From positions 682,001 through 746,000 of the forward strand of contig NC_020299.1 in the NCBI RefSeq assembly GCF_000340865.1: a DNA stretch of 64,000 nt, read 5' to 3'. A model generated the notes under the pieces. It had not been told where the DNA came from. It was given only the letters and a program-made list of their open reading frames with translations, and searched no databases. Below are positions 1-9,438 of this stretch, in pieces. Source of the DNA: Candidatus Kinetoplastibacterium oncopeltii TCC290E (GTDB lineage: Bacteria > Pseudomonadota > Gammaproteobacteria > Burkholderiales > Burkholderiaceae_B). Position 1 is the stretch's first letter. The number at the start of each line of letters is the position of its first letter. The position numbers and the translations under genes were made by a program.

Positions 1-525
1 TTCGGTATAAACAACTCTCATACCTCTCCCGCCACCTCCACCAGCTGACTTTATAATTACTGGATATCCTATTTTTCTAGCTATATCCAATATGGTCTTT
101 GGATCATCTGCTAGAACACCATCAGATCCTGGAACTACCGGTACTCCTGAAGCCATCATTATTCTTTTTGCACAAACCTTATCACCCATTTTACGTATAG
201 TTTCAGGTTTAGGGCCTATAAAAATAAATCCACTTCGCTCCACTCTTTCTGCAAAATCGGCATTCTCTGACAAAAAACCATAACCAGGATGAATTGCTTC
301 TGCATCAGTCACTTCAGCAGCAGAAATAATCGCAGGCATATTTAAGTAACTATCTTTTGATGGAGCGGGGCCAATACATACAGATTCATCTGCTAAACGC
401 ACATATTTTGCATCTTTATCCACATCCGAATGAACTACAACAGTTTTTATCCCCATCTCTCGACAAGCTCTTTGTATTCTCAATGCAATCTCGCCACGAT
501 TAGCTATCAGTATTTTTTCAAACAT
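1..525 (-). CDS. accC: Biotin carboxylase subunit of acetyl-CoA carboxylase (partial, C-terminus off the window)
   Basis: AccC carboxylates the biotin on AccB with bicarbonate and ATP, the first half of malonyl-CoA synthesis in the cytoplasm. The first 175 residues are present: the start [17 protein letters not shown] is the family's typical N-terminus, and [13 protein letters not shown] and the Gly-rich KSAGGGGRGM loop of the ATP-grasp fold follow. The reading frame is open to the left edge, so the rest lies outside the window. Start at 525 was chosen because it matches the family N-terminus. It lies 10 bp downstream of accB on the same strand, the usual accBC operon. Confidence 0.97.
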   Translation of the reverse strand, partial: MFEKILIANRGEIALRIQRACREMGIKTVVVHSDVDKDAKYVRLADESVCIGPAPSKDSYLNMPAIISAAEVTDAEAIHPGYGFLSENADFAERVERSGFIFIGPKPETIRKMGDKVCAKRIMMASGVPVVPGSDGVLADDPKTILDIARKIGYPVIIKSAGGGGGRGMRVVYTE

Positions 526-535
526 TTTTTCTTAC

Positions 536-958
536 TCAATCAATAATAAATAAATGTTGACCATATTCTACCGGTGCTCCGTTATCTACCAATATCTCTT
601 TTATCACTCCAGACTTATCAGCTTCTACCTCATTCAATAACTTCATAGCTTCAATTATACAAAGCTGATCTCCTTCTTTAACAATTTGTCCAATATCTAC
701 AAAGGCAGGAGTACCAGGACTTGGTGAACGATAAAAAGTGCCGACCATCGGAGCTTTAACAATATAAGAATTATCCACAACCGTAGTATCTATTTTTTTT
801 TCTGTGGTACTAACTAAATCTGCAGCTGAACTAGTCTTGTAATCAGAACTATAAGACTTTACTATACGAACTCTCTCATCACCTTCTGTTATTTCAAACT
901 CAGTAATACCTGATTCAGCAACCAAATCTATTAATCTTTTAATTTTTTCAAAATCCAT
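536..958 (-). CDS. accB: Biotin carboxyl carrier protein of acetyl-CoA carboxylase
   Basis: AccB carries the biotin that moves a carboxyl group from biotin carboxylase to the carboxyltransferase. The 140 residues comprise an N-terminal helix segment (MDFEKIKRLIDLVAESGITEFEI), a poorly conserved linker (about 35-65), and a C-terminal biotinyl-lipoyl domain with the biotinylation motif EAMKL, modified Lys near residue 106. A short PGTPAFVDIG stretch corresponds to the thumb region. Length is close to the usual 150 or so. It is followed by accC, with aroQ upstream on the same strand, as in many proteobacteria. Biotin must be made elsewhere in the genome or imported. Confidence 0.97.
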   Translation of the reverse strand: MDFEKIKRLIDLVAESGITEFEITEGDERVRIVKSYSSDYKTSSAADLVSTTEKKIDTTVVDNSYIVKAPMVGTFYRSPSPGTPAFVDIGQIVKEGDQLCIIEAMKLLNEVEADKSGVIKEILVDNGAPVEYGQHLFIID

Positions 959-1054
959 TTTTTTTCCAAGAGTAAAACCATAAGTACCGATAGTAAAGGT
1001 ATGCCTTGAACTAATTTAGCGCCGTTTCTAGAGAAATTTATAAAATAAATAAAA

Positions 1055-1489
1055 TTAGTAGTTTATAGCATATCTTAATGCTGCTTCATATCCATTAATT
1101 CCTAGACCAGATATAACACCGATAGCAATATCAGACAAATAAGAAAAATTTCTAAAAGATTCTCTTTTGTAAACATTGGATATATGTACTTCTATAAAAG
1201 GAATAGATACAGCAGATATTGCATCACGCAATGCTATACTAGTATGGGTATAAGCACCGGCATTTATAATTAGAAAATCATTTTTTTTTAAACGGGAATC
1301 GTGAATTATATCAACAAGGTGGCCTTCATGATTACTCTGCATTATTGAAATATCAACCACAGCTTCAGAGGCAATTTTTCTAAGGCTGCTATCTACCATA
1401 GACAATGATAAATTTCCATATATGGTTGGTTCTCTGACTCCTAGCAAATTTAAATTTGGACCATGTAAAACTAATATGTTTTTTGCCAT
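1055..1489 (-). CDS. aroQ: Type II 3-dehydroquinate dehydratase
   Basis: Removes water from 3-dehydroquinate to give 3-dehydroshikimate, step three of the shikimate pathway to aromatic amino acids. The 144-residue length is normal for type II enzymes. Visible family signatures are the N-terminal [20 protein letters not shown] with its catalytic Tyr, then [26 protein letters not shown] and [14 protein letters not shown] with the catalytic His. It sits upstream of accB-accC, as in many gamma- and betaproteobacteria. aroE, the next pathway enzyme, lies 2.3 kb away on the opposite strand, so the two are not co-transcribed. Confidence 0.97.
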   Translation of the reverse strand: MAKNILVLHGPNLNLLGVREPTIYGNLSLSMVDSSLRKIASEAVVDISIMQSNHEGHLVDIIHDSRLKKNDFLIINAGAYTHTSIALRDAISAVSIPFIEVHISNVYKRESFRNFSYLSDIAIGVISGLGINGYEAALRYAINY

Positions 1490-1863
1490 TGAAATGCCAC
1501 CATAGTATATAACAAATTATATTTAGCAAATTATTTTGATCTAGCGGAAGCACTACGGATTGTTTCAAATAACAATATCCTGTATTTTATATAACTAGAA
1601 TAATTCTAGTAGAATTATAACCTATAATTCTACTCTATGTATTATTCTAAATTAAATCTAATAATATATTTCATAAAACATGTAAATTACAATAGCTCAA
1701 AAACATAAAATAATAAATCACATATTGCAATACACTAAACTATTTTTTTAAAAATGTTTGAAAATACAATTATGTAATATTTCATGAAAACAATATAAAT
1801 TTATAGAGTATTCGCCTTATGAAAATATTAATAATATTTACTTATCAAAATACAGAATAAACC
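1490..1863. other. AT-rich divergent spacer between aroQ and the RNase II-family gene
   Basis: No open frame or tRNA is visible in this 374-bp spacer. It must hold the promoters for the leftward aroQ-accB-accC genes and for the rightward exoribonuclease gene. The only distinct structure is the short perfect hairpin at 1609-1633. Confidence 0.6.
1609..1633. repeat. Perfect 11-bp inverted repeat with 3-nt loop
   Basis: The arm at 1609-1619 (GTAGAATTATA) is exactly complementary to 1623-1633 with loop ACC. A second, overlapping short palindrome (CTAGAA...TTCTAG) lies at 1595-1609. It is in the divergent spacer between aroQ and the RNase gene, so it is not at a gene end and has no U-tract. Function unknown; an operator or RNA hairpin is possible. 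Confidence 0.6.
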
Positions 1864-3744
1864 ATGAATATGTATGTTTTCTATGATGAAGGTAACACCT
1901 TCAGAACAGGTAGTATAATCTCTGAAACTGATAATAACCTTCAGATAATTTCAGAATATGGCAAACACATAAAAATAAAACAATCTAATTGTTTATTTAA
2001 ATTTGACATTCCTGAGCCACATACACTAATGAAAGAAGCTAAAAAAATATCAAAAGAAATAGATACAAAATTTCTATGGGAATGCTCACCTGATAACAAT
2101 TTTAAGGCTATAGACTTAGCAACAGAATATTTTGGACATAATCCGACAAATATAGAATATGTTAGTATATTGATTTTATTACATAATTCACCTATATATT
2201 TCTATAAAAAAGGTACTGGACAATATGTATCAGCTACGTTTTCTGCGATATCATCAGCCTTAATAAATATAGAAAAGAAAAGATTAATAGAACAAGAACA
2301 AGAATATATAAAAAACCAACTTATAACTGGTATTCTGCCTAAAGTTATCCGTGAAAATGCAGAATTATTAATAACAAATCCAGACAAAAAATCTATTTAT
2401 TGGAAAGCATTAAACGCAGCATGTACAGAATTAAAAAAATCACCAGAAGAATTACTTTTATCTTTAAAAACTTGGCCTAACACCTTAACCTTATTTAAGA
2501 AAAGATTTGTTTCAATAAACTTTCCAAATGGTTTAAATTTTCCTGAATTCGATAGTATCAAAATAATTAAAAATTTAGATTTGTCTGACAATGAAATCTA
2601 CTCATTAGATGATAAAAATACTACAGAGATAGATGATGGTTTATCCGTAAAAGAGCTATCAGATGGGGCAATGGAGGTAGGAATATATATAGCAGCTCCA
2701 GGATTGGGCATAGAGCCTGGTAGTGCATATGATATTAGTGCAAGATTTAGAGCTTCTACTATATACATGCCAAGCGAGAAAATACAGATGCAACCAGATG
2801 AGATAATAGAAAAATTTTCTCTTGATAAAGGTAAAGAAGTCCCCGCTTTGTCTTTATATGTAACTTTTGATAAAAATTGCATTATTACTGAATCTCGCTC
2901 TCGCATAGAGCTCGTAAAAGTAAAAGATAATCTGCGAATTAACCATTTAGAAGAAGAATATACAGAATCCAATCTAGAGGATCTTGAGAAAGACATAACA
3001 TGCTCACACTGGATAAGACCATTATGGAAAATTGCACAAAAACTAAATTATGCAAGACAAATCAACAGAGGATTTCCAGAAAATAATTCTTATATAGATT
3101 TCTCTTTTTATCTCGATGGCAACACTAATGACCCTAATACAATAGTACATATAGAGAAAAGAAAAAGAGACTGCCCTATAAATTTAGTAGTATCAGAATT
3201 TATGATCCTTGCAAACAATTTATGGGGAGGATTGATGAAAAAATATAATGTGCCTGGAATATATAGATCTCAACAACCGATGAGCAGAGTGAGGGTTGGG
3301 ACTATACCATTACCTCATTCTGGGATAGGTGTCCCGCAGTATATATGGAGCACTTCTCCACTAAGGAGATATATTGATCTTGTTAATCAATGGCAATTAA
3401 TTTCTATAATTGAAAATGAAATAGCAGCACCTTTATTCTCTCCATTCAGAAGTGGATGCAATGATCTTATAGGTATAATACAAGAATTTGATATTAGATA
3501 CTCAGCCATATCAAATTTTCAAAATGAAATAGAGAATTACTGGTCTATAAAATGGCTGACACAAAATGGAATCAAGAAAACTACTGCATATGTAATTAAA
3601 GATAACCTGATAAAATTAATTGAAGTCCCTCTGTTAGTCAATATAATTGATATGCCTAAAATTCCAAAAGGCTCAGTCGTAGAAGTAGAAATAATAGGTA
3701 TTGATGAGTTGAATTGCAAGTTAACTTGCAATTACATACAGTGA
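1864..3744 (+). CDS. RNase II/RNB-family 3'-5' exoribonuclease
   Basis: A hydrolytic exoribonuclease expected to degrade RNA from the 3' end. The RNB domain occupies roughly residues 240-570. The acidic active-site region is clear at about 245-260 (SLDDKNTTEIDDGLS), followed by AAPGLGIEPGSAYD and YMPSEKIQMQP. STSPLRRYIDLVNQWQL near residue 500 is the conserved RNB C-terminal motif. No clear cold-shock domain is seen at the N-terminus. At 626 residues it is slightly short against the full-length relatives I recall. It is followed by aroE at 79 bp. The shared RNB domain does not decide between Rnb and Rnr subfamilies, so no symbol is given. Confidence 0.88.
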   Translation: MNMYVFYDEGNTFRTGSIISETDNNLQIISEYGKHIKIKQSNCLFKFDIPEPHTLMKEAKKISKEIDTKFLWECSPDNNFKAIDLATEYFGHNPTNIEYVSILILLHNSPIYFYKKGTGQYVSATFSAISSALINIEKKRLIEQEQEYIKNQLITGILPKVIRENAELLITNPDKKSIYWKALNAACTELKKSPEELLLSLKTWPNTLTLFKKRFVSINFPNGLNFPEFDSIKIIKNLDLSDNEIYSLDDKNTTEIDDGLSVKELSDGAMEVGIYIAAPGLGIEPGSAYDISARFRASTIYMPSEKIQMQPDEIIEKFSLDKGKEVPALSLYVTFDKNCIITESRSRIELVKVKDNLRINHLEEEYTESNLEDLEKDITCSHWIRPLWKIAQKLNYARQINRGFPENNSYIDFSFYLDGNTNDPNTIVHIEKRKRDCPINLVVSEFMILANNLWGGLMKKYNVPGIYRSQQPMSRVRVGTIPLPHSGIGVPQYIWSTSPLRRYIDLVNQWQLISIIENEIAAPLFSPFRSGCNDLIGIIQEFDIRYSAISNFQNEIENYWSIKWLTQNGIKKTTAYVIKDNLIKLIEVPLLVNIIDMPKIPKGSVVEVEIIGIDELNCKLTCNYIQ

Positions 3745-3823
3745 TTTGCGCCATATAGCTAATTATATTAAATGATATAATCAAGTTTTAGATTAAAATT
3801 TGATCTTTATAGGAATTATTTGA

Positions 3824-4663
3824 ATGCAAAAATATGCAGTAATTGGAAACCCTGTTGCACATAGTCGTTCTCCTGATATACATATGATGTTTGCAAAACA
3901 GGTAGGAATTTCAATATCTTATGAAAAAATCTTTTCATCAGAAGAATGCTTTGAAGAAATAGTGAAGAAATTCTTTGAAAAAGGTGGATCTGGATTAAAT
4001 ATTACAGTTCCCTTTAAGAGAAAAGCATTTTCTATAATAGATGACAATTGTATATCAGAAAGAGCTAAGATAGCTAAAGCTATTAATACGATTTGGTTAA
4101 AAAATGGGGTCCTGCATGGATGTAATACTGACGGAGTAGGATTATTAAGAGATCTAGACAGACTAAATTTTAATTTTGAAAATGCCAAGATATTAATAGT
4201 AGGAGCAGGAGGAGCTGCTAGAGGAGCTGTTCAAACTATAATAAATACACCTTGTGCTGAAATAAATGTTACAAATAGGACAGTTGTTAATGCAAAAAAT
4301 CTAGTAGAGGAATGTAAAAATAAAAGTAAAAAAATAATTAATCACGTGTTGCTTTCAGAAGCCAATAAAAATGGGCCTTGGAATCTTGTTATAAATACTA
4401 CAACAAGTAGCTTGTCTAATGTAGCACCAGATTTACCTGAAAATTTATATTATAAAAGTAACTCTCTTGCATATGACATGATGTACAGTAAAACTGAGAC
4501 TCCTTTTATGCGTCAAGCCAGATTAGATGGAGCTACAAAGTGTTCAGATGGATTAGGTATGCTAGTTGAACAAGCGGCCGAAAGTTTTTTTATTTGGCTT
4601 AAAATAAAACCAAAAACAGCAACTATATTAGAATCTATAAGAGAATTGATGTCTAGTAAATAA
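3824..4663 (+). CDS. aroE: Shikimate 5-dehydrogenase
   Basis: Reduces 3-dehydroshikimate to shikimate with NADPH. The 279 residues start with the typical YAVIGNPVAHSRSPDIHMMF substrate-binding segment. NITVPFKRKAF carries the catalytic Lys, NTDGVGLLRDL follows, and the nucleotide loop VGAGGAARGAV starts near residue 126. The C-terminal DGLGMLVEQAAESFFIW motif is present, so the protein looks complete. A ribosome-binding AGGAA lies just upstream of the ATG. It lies downstream of the RNB gene, as in related betaproteobacteria. In free-living relatives a monofunctional transglycosylase gene often follows; here there is a 1-kb empty stretch. Confidence 0.97.
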   Translation: MQKYAVIGNPVAHSRSPDIHMMFAKQVGISISYEKIFSSEECFEEIVKKFFEKGGSGLNITVPFKRKAFSIIDDNCISERAKIAKAINTIWLKNGVLHGCNTDGVGLLRDLDRLNFNFENAKILIVGAGGAARGAVQTIINTPCAEINVTNRTVVNAKNLVEECKNKSKKIINHVLLSEANKNGPWNLVINTTTSSLSNVAPDLPENLYYKSNSLAYDMMYSKTETPFMRQARLDGATKCSDGLGMLVEQAAESFFIWLKIKPKTATILESIRELMSSK

Positions 4664-5672
4664 TCAATTTATAAGTAAAATATAATCATTATAAATAATT
4701 TAAATATCGCTAAATTAGATGTTTAATATTACTTTATATTTGGCTAAAACAATACTCGTAGATAAATTATTATCGCTACTAAACTTATTGAATATTTTTT
4801 CTTTAATTGAAAATATATATAATATTGATTGATATATTATTATATTCTGCTTTCATAATTTGATTACACATGGACTTTTAGATGATTTAATAGATATTAA
4901 CAACTTAGTATAAAGTACAGTATATATAAATTTGTCGTCAAAAAATAATTAGTATTTTTCTATATTCTTATCAGATTATTTAGTACCAACTTCTGAAATT
5001 CAGAATTTTAAAATTAAAGACATTAATAGAAAAATAACGCACAAGCAATCTAATAATTAATACATTATCAATAACTTAAGGAATACTAGCAAAATAACAA
5101 TTCATACAGTAAATATGATAAATAATGTAAGTAAAAATAAAAAAATAGCTAAAATATTTTGCTAATTATGGTCAATTTATAAAAAAATATGTGATTCTAA
5201 AAAATGTAACTATAAAAACTATAAGTAATTCTATTATTAAAAATTTATCAAGCAACAAACAAGATAAATATATAAATACAAGCTTTTTTAAAAATGTATC
5301 TGTGAAACACAAATAGATAAAAATTTTTTACTTATAAATAGCAATGGATTAAATGCCATTGCTTGATTTGCATGATTATAAAAAAATATTATTTCCAATA
5401 CACAGGATATAGCGTTATACAATAAATTAGTATATCTGCTATTATTTACTCATGAAATTCATAGATGCAAATAGCATAGAGACTAAATAAATTAAAAATA
5501 AGATTAGAAGATTTGTAACGTTAATTATTAGTGCTTTCATATATTTAATAATTTCATTATTAAATATAGTTAGCTTTTTCTATAATTGAATAGAAATAGT
5601 AATAACTTTGATTCCCAGTATGTTTATCCTTACCCTATCCATTTGTAAAATTATAAAAAGGGGAAATATTTA
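4664..5672. other. 1-kb AT-rich noncoding region between aroE and apaH
   Basis: No credible coding frame, tRNA or rRNA is visible; it is mostly A/T with frequent stops in all frames. An 8-bp hairpin (5340-5347 with 5356-5363) is the only clear small structure. By position it could be the eroded remains of a gene such as mtgA, but no MtgA motif could be recognised in the translation, so this is only a possibility. The 3' end must contain the apaH promoter. Confidence 0.5.
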
Positions 5673-6515
5673 ATGATAAAAAAACATGATAAAATTAACA
5701 AAAAAGAGATTTGGGCAATTGGAGATGTGCAAGGTTGTTACGATCAGTTACGAACATTACTATCACATAAAGTATTCTCATCAGGTGAAAATATAGAATT
5801 ATGGTTTGCTGGAGATATGATAAATCGTGGTCCAAAATCATTAGATACGATCAAATATTTAATGAGTTTAAACGAAAGAAATGTTTGCGTACTTGGAAAC
5901 CATGATCTGCATTTGCTAGCTACGTTTGCTGGATTCAGAAAATCATCGAGTTCAGACACACTGGAAGAAATATTAAACTCAGCTGATGTTATAGACATTG
6001 TAAACTGGATAAGATTTCGTCCACTTGCTCATTTTGAACAAAATAATCTAATGGTGCATGCAGGAGTAATGGCTCAGTGGGACATAAAAAAAACATTATC
6101 TTTAGCATCTGAAGTACAAGACTTGCTGCGCGACAAAAACTGGCAGCATAATATTAAGAAAATTTTTGGTAATACATCATTAATTTGGGATGATGAGTTA
6201 AAAGGAAATAAAAGATTTAGAACAATTACAAATGCATTAACTAGAATACGTTTATGCAGAATAACAGGAAATATGGTTTTTTCTATCAAAGATCCTGATG
6301 CTAAAGAAAAAGATACAAATCTAGTTCCTTGGTTTGAAATGCCAGATAGGAAGACAAAAGATATCACAATAATTTTTGGACATTGGTCAGCCTTAGGTTT
6401 ATTTATTCAAAAAAACTTAATTTGTTTAGATACTGGATGTGTATGGGGAAGAAGTTTAACAGCAATTAGGTTAAATGATCGTAAGATAATAAGTGTCCCT
6501 TTTAACATAAAATAA
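5673..6515 (+). CDS. apaH: Symmetrical bis(5'-nucleosyl)-tetraphosphatase
   Basis: Splits diadenosine tetraphosphate (Ap4A) into two ADP, removing a stress nucleotide that can also cap RNA. The 280-residue protein has the metallophosphatase signatures in order: IGDVQGCYDQL (about residue 17), FAGDMINRGPKS (about 47), VLGNHDLHLL (about 75), MVHAGV (about 128) and a late FGHWSALG (about 235), then CLDTGCVWG. A strong AGGGG ribosome-binding site lies before the ATG. Convergent with ruvX, 13 bp between the ends. Complete and apparently functional. Confidence 0.96.
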   Translation: MIKKHDKINKKEIWAIGDVQGCYDQLRTLLSHKVFSSGENIELWFAGDMINRGPKSLDTIKYLMSLNERNVCVLGNHDLHLLATFAGFRKSSSSDTLEEILNSADVIDIVNWIRFRPLAHFEQNNLMVHAGVMAQWDIKKTLSLASEVQDLLRDKNWQHNIKKIFGNTSLIWDDELKGNKRFRTITNALTRIRLCRITGNMVFSIKDPDAKEKDTNLVPWFEMPDRKTKDITIIFGHWSALGLFIQKNLICLDTGCVWGRSLTAIRLNDRKIISVPFNIK

Positions 6516-6528
6516 TAAATTAATGATA

Positions 6529-6936
6529 TCAGTAATAATTCCTAAAACTTCTTAAATAATCTTGCAGTATGATAGCAGCAGCTACCGCATCCTCTAGGTT
6601 ATCATTCTTTGGCGTTAAATTTTGTGCATCAATACTAGAATATCTTTCATCTACAAAATTTACCTTCATATTGAATCTGCCATTTATTTGATTAGCAAAA
6701 CGTCTACATCTGTATGTCATTTCTTGATCAGATCCGTCTTTGTTTAAAGGGAGTCCTATAATAACACGATCGACACCCCAATCTTTCAATAAGAAGCCTA
6801 TTCTATCAAAACGAACAGAGTTTTTTTCTGATTTAATGATCTCTAGAGGACGAGACTCTAAGGTCAATGTATTGCCTAATGCTACTCCTATTTTTTTTAT
6901 ACCAAAATCGAAAGATAATAGAATTTCCTCAATCAT
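6529..6936 (-). CDS. ruvX: YqgF/RuvX-type nuclease (pre-16S rRNA processing)
   Basis: RNase H-fold protein implicated in 5' maturation of 16S rRNA and, from structure, in resolvase-like activity. Conserved segments are LLSFDFGIKKIGVALGN at the N-terminus (catalytic Asp), DRVIIGLPLNKDGSDQEMT in the middle and VDERYSSIDAQ near residue 100. The start at 6936 (MIEEILLSFDFG) is preferred because it fits the family N-terminus; in-frame ATGs at 6945 and 6954 would only add residues. It overlaps the 3' end of yqgE by 8 nt, which suggests translational coupling. Confidence 0.93.
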   Translation of the reverse strand: MIEEILLSFDFGIKKIGVALGNTLTLESRPLEIIKSEKNSVRFDRIGFLLKDWGVDRVIIGLPLNKDGSDQEMTYRCRRFANQINGRFNMKVNFVDERYSSIDAQNLTPKNDNLEDAVAAAIILQDYLRSFRNYY

Positions 6937-7504
6937 AGCATGCATAGTCCACAAGGCTTGTCTGTTCTTTTATACCTAATAAACCTAAAGCAGCTCTATA
7001 TCTATCTTTTGGAGGAAGATCAAAAATTATACTAGAATCAGCCCGTACACTTATCCAATCATTATTATATATCTCATCTTCAAGCTGCCCTGCTCCCCAA
7101 CCAGAATATCCTAAAGAAATCAATAAACGATTTGGTCCTTTACCATCAGCTACATCGTGCAATATATCCTTAGATGTAGTCAATGCTAGCTCTCCTAATT
7201 TTATAGTAGAACTATAATTGCTATTATATGAATGTAAAATAAAACCACAATCTGATTGCACCACCCCTCCAAAGAATACAATCTTATCCCTTATTGTTGA
7301 TATTTCTAAACTTAGGTTAATTTTTTCAAATAAATTTCCTAACGTGAATTCGGTAGGTTTATTAATAACCAGTCCCAAAGCTCCTTTTGTATTATGTTCA
7401 CAAATATAAATCACAGATCCAGATAATCTATTATCTAAATCATATGATGTAGATATTAAAAAATGATTTACCAAATTAATTGAAGTGCCCTTTTCCTTAA
7501 TCAT
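6929..7504 (-). CDS. yqgE: UPF0301/YqgE family protein
   Basis: A conserved proteobacterial protein of unknown biochemical role. The 191 residues contain the family landmarks: an N-terminal NHFLISTSYDLDNRLSGSVIYI, HNTKGALGLVINKPTEFTL near residue 40, FFGGVVQSDCGFILHS near 75, and a C-terminal LISLGYSGWGAGQLEDEI. yqgE immediately upstream of yqgF/ruvX is a conserved pair, and the coding regions overlap here. Relatives often have pyrimidine genes next to this pair; none is present here. Confidence 0.93.
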   Translation of the reverse strand: MIKEKGTSINLVNHFLISTSYDLDNRLSGSVIYICEHNTKGALGLVINKPTEFTLGNLFEKINLSLEISTIRDKIVFFGGVVQSDCGFILHSYNSNYSSTIKLGELALTTSKDILHDVADGKGPNRLLISLGYSGWGAGQLEDEIYNNDWISVRADSSIIFDLPPKDRYRAALGLLGIKEQTSLVDYACYD

Positions 7505-8022
7505 ATAATCCCTACAATTAAATATATAAAAACCTTTTATTATATGTATAAATTAAAAATTATCATAAAGCAAACTATACAAAATAAACATACAATTAGA
7601 AGTTTCTTTTAACATTGTGACCTAAATTTATATTCAAAGATATTTGAACAAATTATATTAATATTATGCTTATGTCTTATTTTATATAATGTGAGCATAC
7701 ATATAAAATAAAATTATTAGGACTCTGATATCTAAAAATGAAAAATGCTTAAAATTATTTTGGATAATATCATGTTCGGTAATTTTTTAATATATAAGAT
7801 TTAGAAAGCAAATGGATAATATAAGGACTATATAAAGAACTTATCTCAAATAAAATAAAGCAATTTGCATTATAAAAATTAATAAGCTTATAATGTATCA
7901 ATTGTCGTTTTCTATAAAAATAAAAAATGACATAATCAGCTCTTTGTAATGTCACTATTGAGATTTATTAATATATCCTTACAAAGTTGTTACTTCATAG
8001 TTTCACAGCAAAAATTAACACC
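7505..8022. other. AT-rich divergent spacer between yqgE and hemL
   Basis: About 0.5 kb with no convincing gene; any short open frame shows no family resemblance and has biased composition. In related betaproteobacteria thiamine genes can sit next to hemL, so lost genes are possible, but nothing recognisable remains. It should hold the hemL and yqgE promoters. Confidence 0.5.
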
Positions 8023-9306
8023 ATGATTTCTAATAAAGATCTTTTCAAACGAGCACAACAATGTATACCTGGTGGAGTTAACTCTCCTGTTAGAGCATTC
8101 CTATCTGTTGGAGGGTGTCCTCGTTTCATTAAAAAAGCACATGGTCCCTATATTTGGGATATTGAGGAAAACCAATATATTGATTACGTCGGATCATGGG
8201 GTCCAGCCATTTTAGGACACTCAAACCCAGAAGTTATAAATTCTGTTATAGAAGCAGTTAAAAACGGATTATCATTTGGAGCTCCTACTGAAGGAGAAAC
8301 TGAGCTAGCAGAAATTATAATATCAAGAATACCTTCTATAGAACAAGTACGTTTAGTTAGCTCAGGAACCGAAGCTACCATGACAGCAATACGTCTAGCT
8401 AGAGGATTTACTAATAAGACAAAGATAATCAAATTTGAAGGCTGTTATCATGGTCATTCTGATAGCTTGCTAGTAAAAGCTGGATCAGGACTTCTAACTT
8501 TAGGTCAACCGACATCTTCTGGAGTGCCTAATAGCTTTATAAAAGATACTATAGTGCTAGAATTTAATAATATAGAATCAATCGAGAAAGCATTTGAGCA
8601 ACACGGTAAAGATATTGCTTGTATTATAGTTGAACCAGTTGCAGGCAATATGAATCTAGTAAAACCAAAAGAAGGATTTTTAAAATTTCTAAGAGACATT
8701 TGCAGTCAAAACGACTCTTTACTAATATTTGATGAGGTCATGACTGGATTTAGAGTAGGGCCATCATGTGCTCAAGGCTTATTTGGTATATCTCCAGACA
8801 TAACTACACTAGCTAAGATAATTGGTGGTGGATTGCCTGTTGGAGCAATAGGAGCTAAAAAAAATATAATGGAGTATTTAGCTCCACAAGGTGGTGTGTA
8901 TCAAGCAGGAACACTCTCAGGAAACCCAGTTGCAGTTGCAGCAGGCATCGCAACACTAAAACAACTAGAGAAACCAGGTTTTTATGATACTTTGTCTAAA
9001 AATGCAAATTTATTGTCGTCAGAACTACAAAATGTAGGAAGAAAATCTGGGTTTAAATTCTCTGCTGATTATATAGGAGGCATGTTAGGTATATATTTCA
9101 GTGATACAGTACCAACATCTTTCTTAGAATCGTCGAATTGTGATTCTGAATTATTCAAATATTTTTTCCACGAAATGCTTAATGAAGGTGTATATATAGC
9201 ACCATCTTCTTTTGAAGCTTGTTTTTTATCATCTACACATGATGAAAACATCATTCAAAAAACTATAGATATAGCAGAAAAAGTATTCAATAAATTAAAA
9301 AAATAG
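8023..9306 (+). CDS. hemL: Glutamate-1-semialdehyde 2,1-aminomutase
   Basis: Converts glutamate-1-semialdehyde to 5-aminolevulinate, the C5 entry into tetrapyrrole and heme synthesis. The protein has [17 protein letters not shown] [12 protein letters not shown] at the start, [52 protein letters not shown], and [16 protein letters not shown] with the PLP-binding Lys. The start at 8023 ([13 protein letters not shown]) was chosen over an in-frame upstream codon at 7987 because it matches the family N-terminus; the result is 427 residues, the usual length. Convergent with panC across a hairpin terminator. Confidence 0.97.
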   Translation: MISNKDLFKRAQQCIPGGVNSPVRAFLSVGGCPRFIKKAHGPYIWDIEENQYIDYVGSWGPAILGHSNPEVINSVIEAVKNGLSFGAPTEGETELAEIIISRIPSIEQVRLVSSGTEATMTAIRLARGFTNKTKIIKFEGCYHGHSDSLLVKAGSGLLTLGQPTSSGVPNSFIKDTIVLEFNNIESIEKAFEQHGKDIACIIVEPVAGNMNLVKPKEGFLKFLRDICSQNDSLLIFDEVMTGFRVGPSCAQGLFGISPDITTLAKIIGGGLPVGAIGAKKNIMEYLAPQGGVYQAGTLSGNPVAVAAGIATLKQLEKPGFYDTLSKNANLLSSELQNVGRKSGFKFSADYIGGMLGIYFSDTVPTSFLESSNCDSELFKYFFHEMLNEGVYIAPSSFEACFLSSTHDENIIQKTIDIAEKVFNKLKK

Positions 9307-9375
9307 ACTGATAATTTAATAAAAATTTGTATTTTGTAATTTAAAATATGAGCATTTGATTTTTAAAAATTAAAG

Positions 9376-9417
9376 GTCAAGCGCGTTGTTTTATAAATTA
9401 AAAATAACTCGCTTGAC
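9376..9417. terminator. Bidirectional hairpin between hemL and panC
   Basis: Arms GTCAAGCG (9376-9383) and CGCTTGAC (9410-9417) are exactly complementary. After one mismatch the stem continues through GTTGTTTT/AAAATAAC with a G-U pair. It lies between two convergent genes and is far richer in G+C than its surroundings. No long U-tract follows on either side. Confidence 0.75.
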
Positions 9418-9438
9418 TTATATGCCTATTTCAGAATT

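Noticed and set aside
92..283. Open frame on the plus strand inside accC
   Set aside because: It is the complement of a well-conserved biotin carboxylase sequence and resembles no family.
2598..2996. 132-codon open frame on the minus strand within the RNase II-family gene
   Set aside because: The plus strand encodes the conserved RNB active-site region; the minus frame has no ribosome-binding site or family resemblance.
7770..7955. 61-codon frame in the yqgE-hemL spacer
   Set aside because: Rich in Phe, Tyr, Ile and Lys as expected of random AT-rich DNA; no ribosome-binding site or motif.
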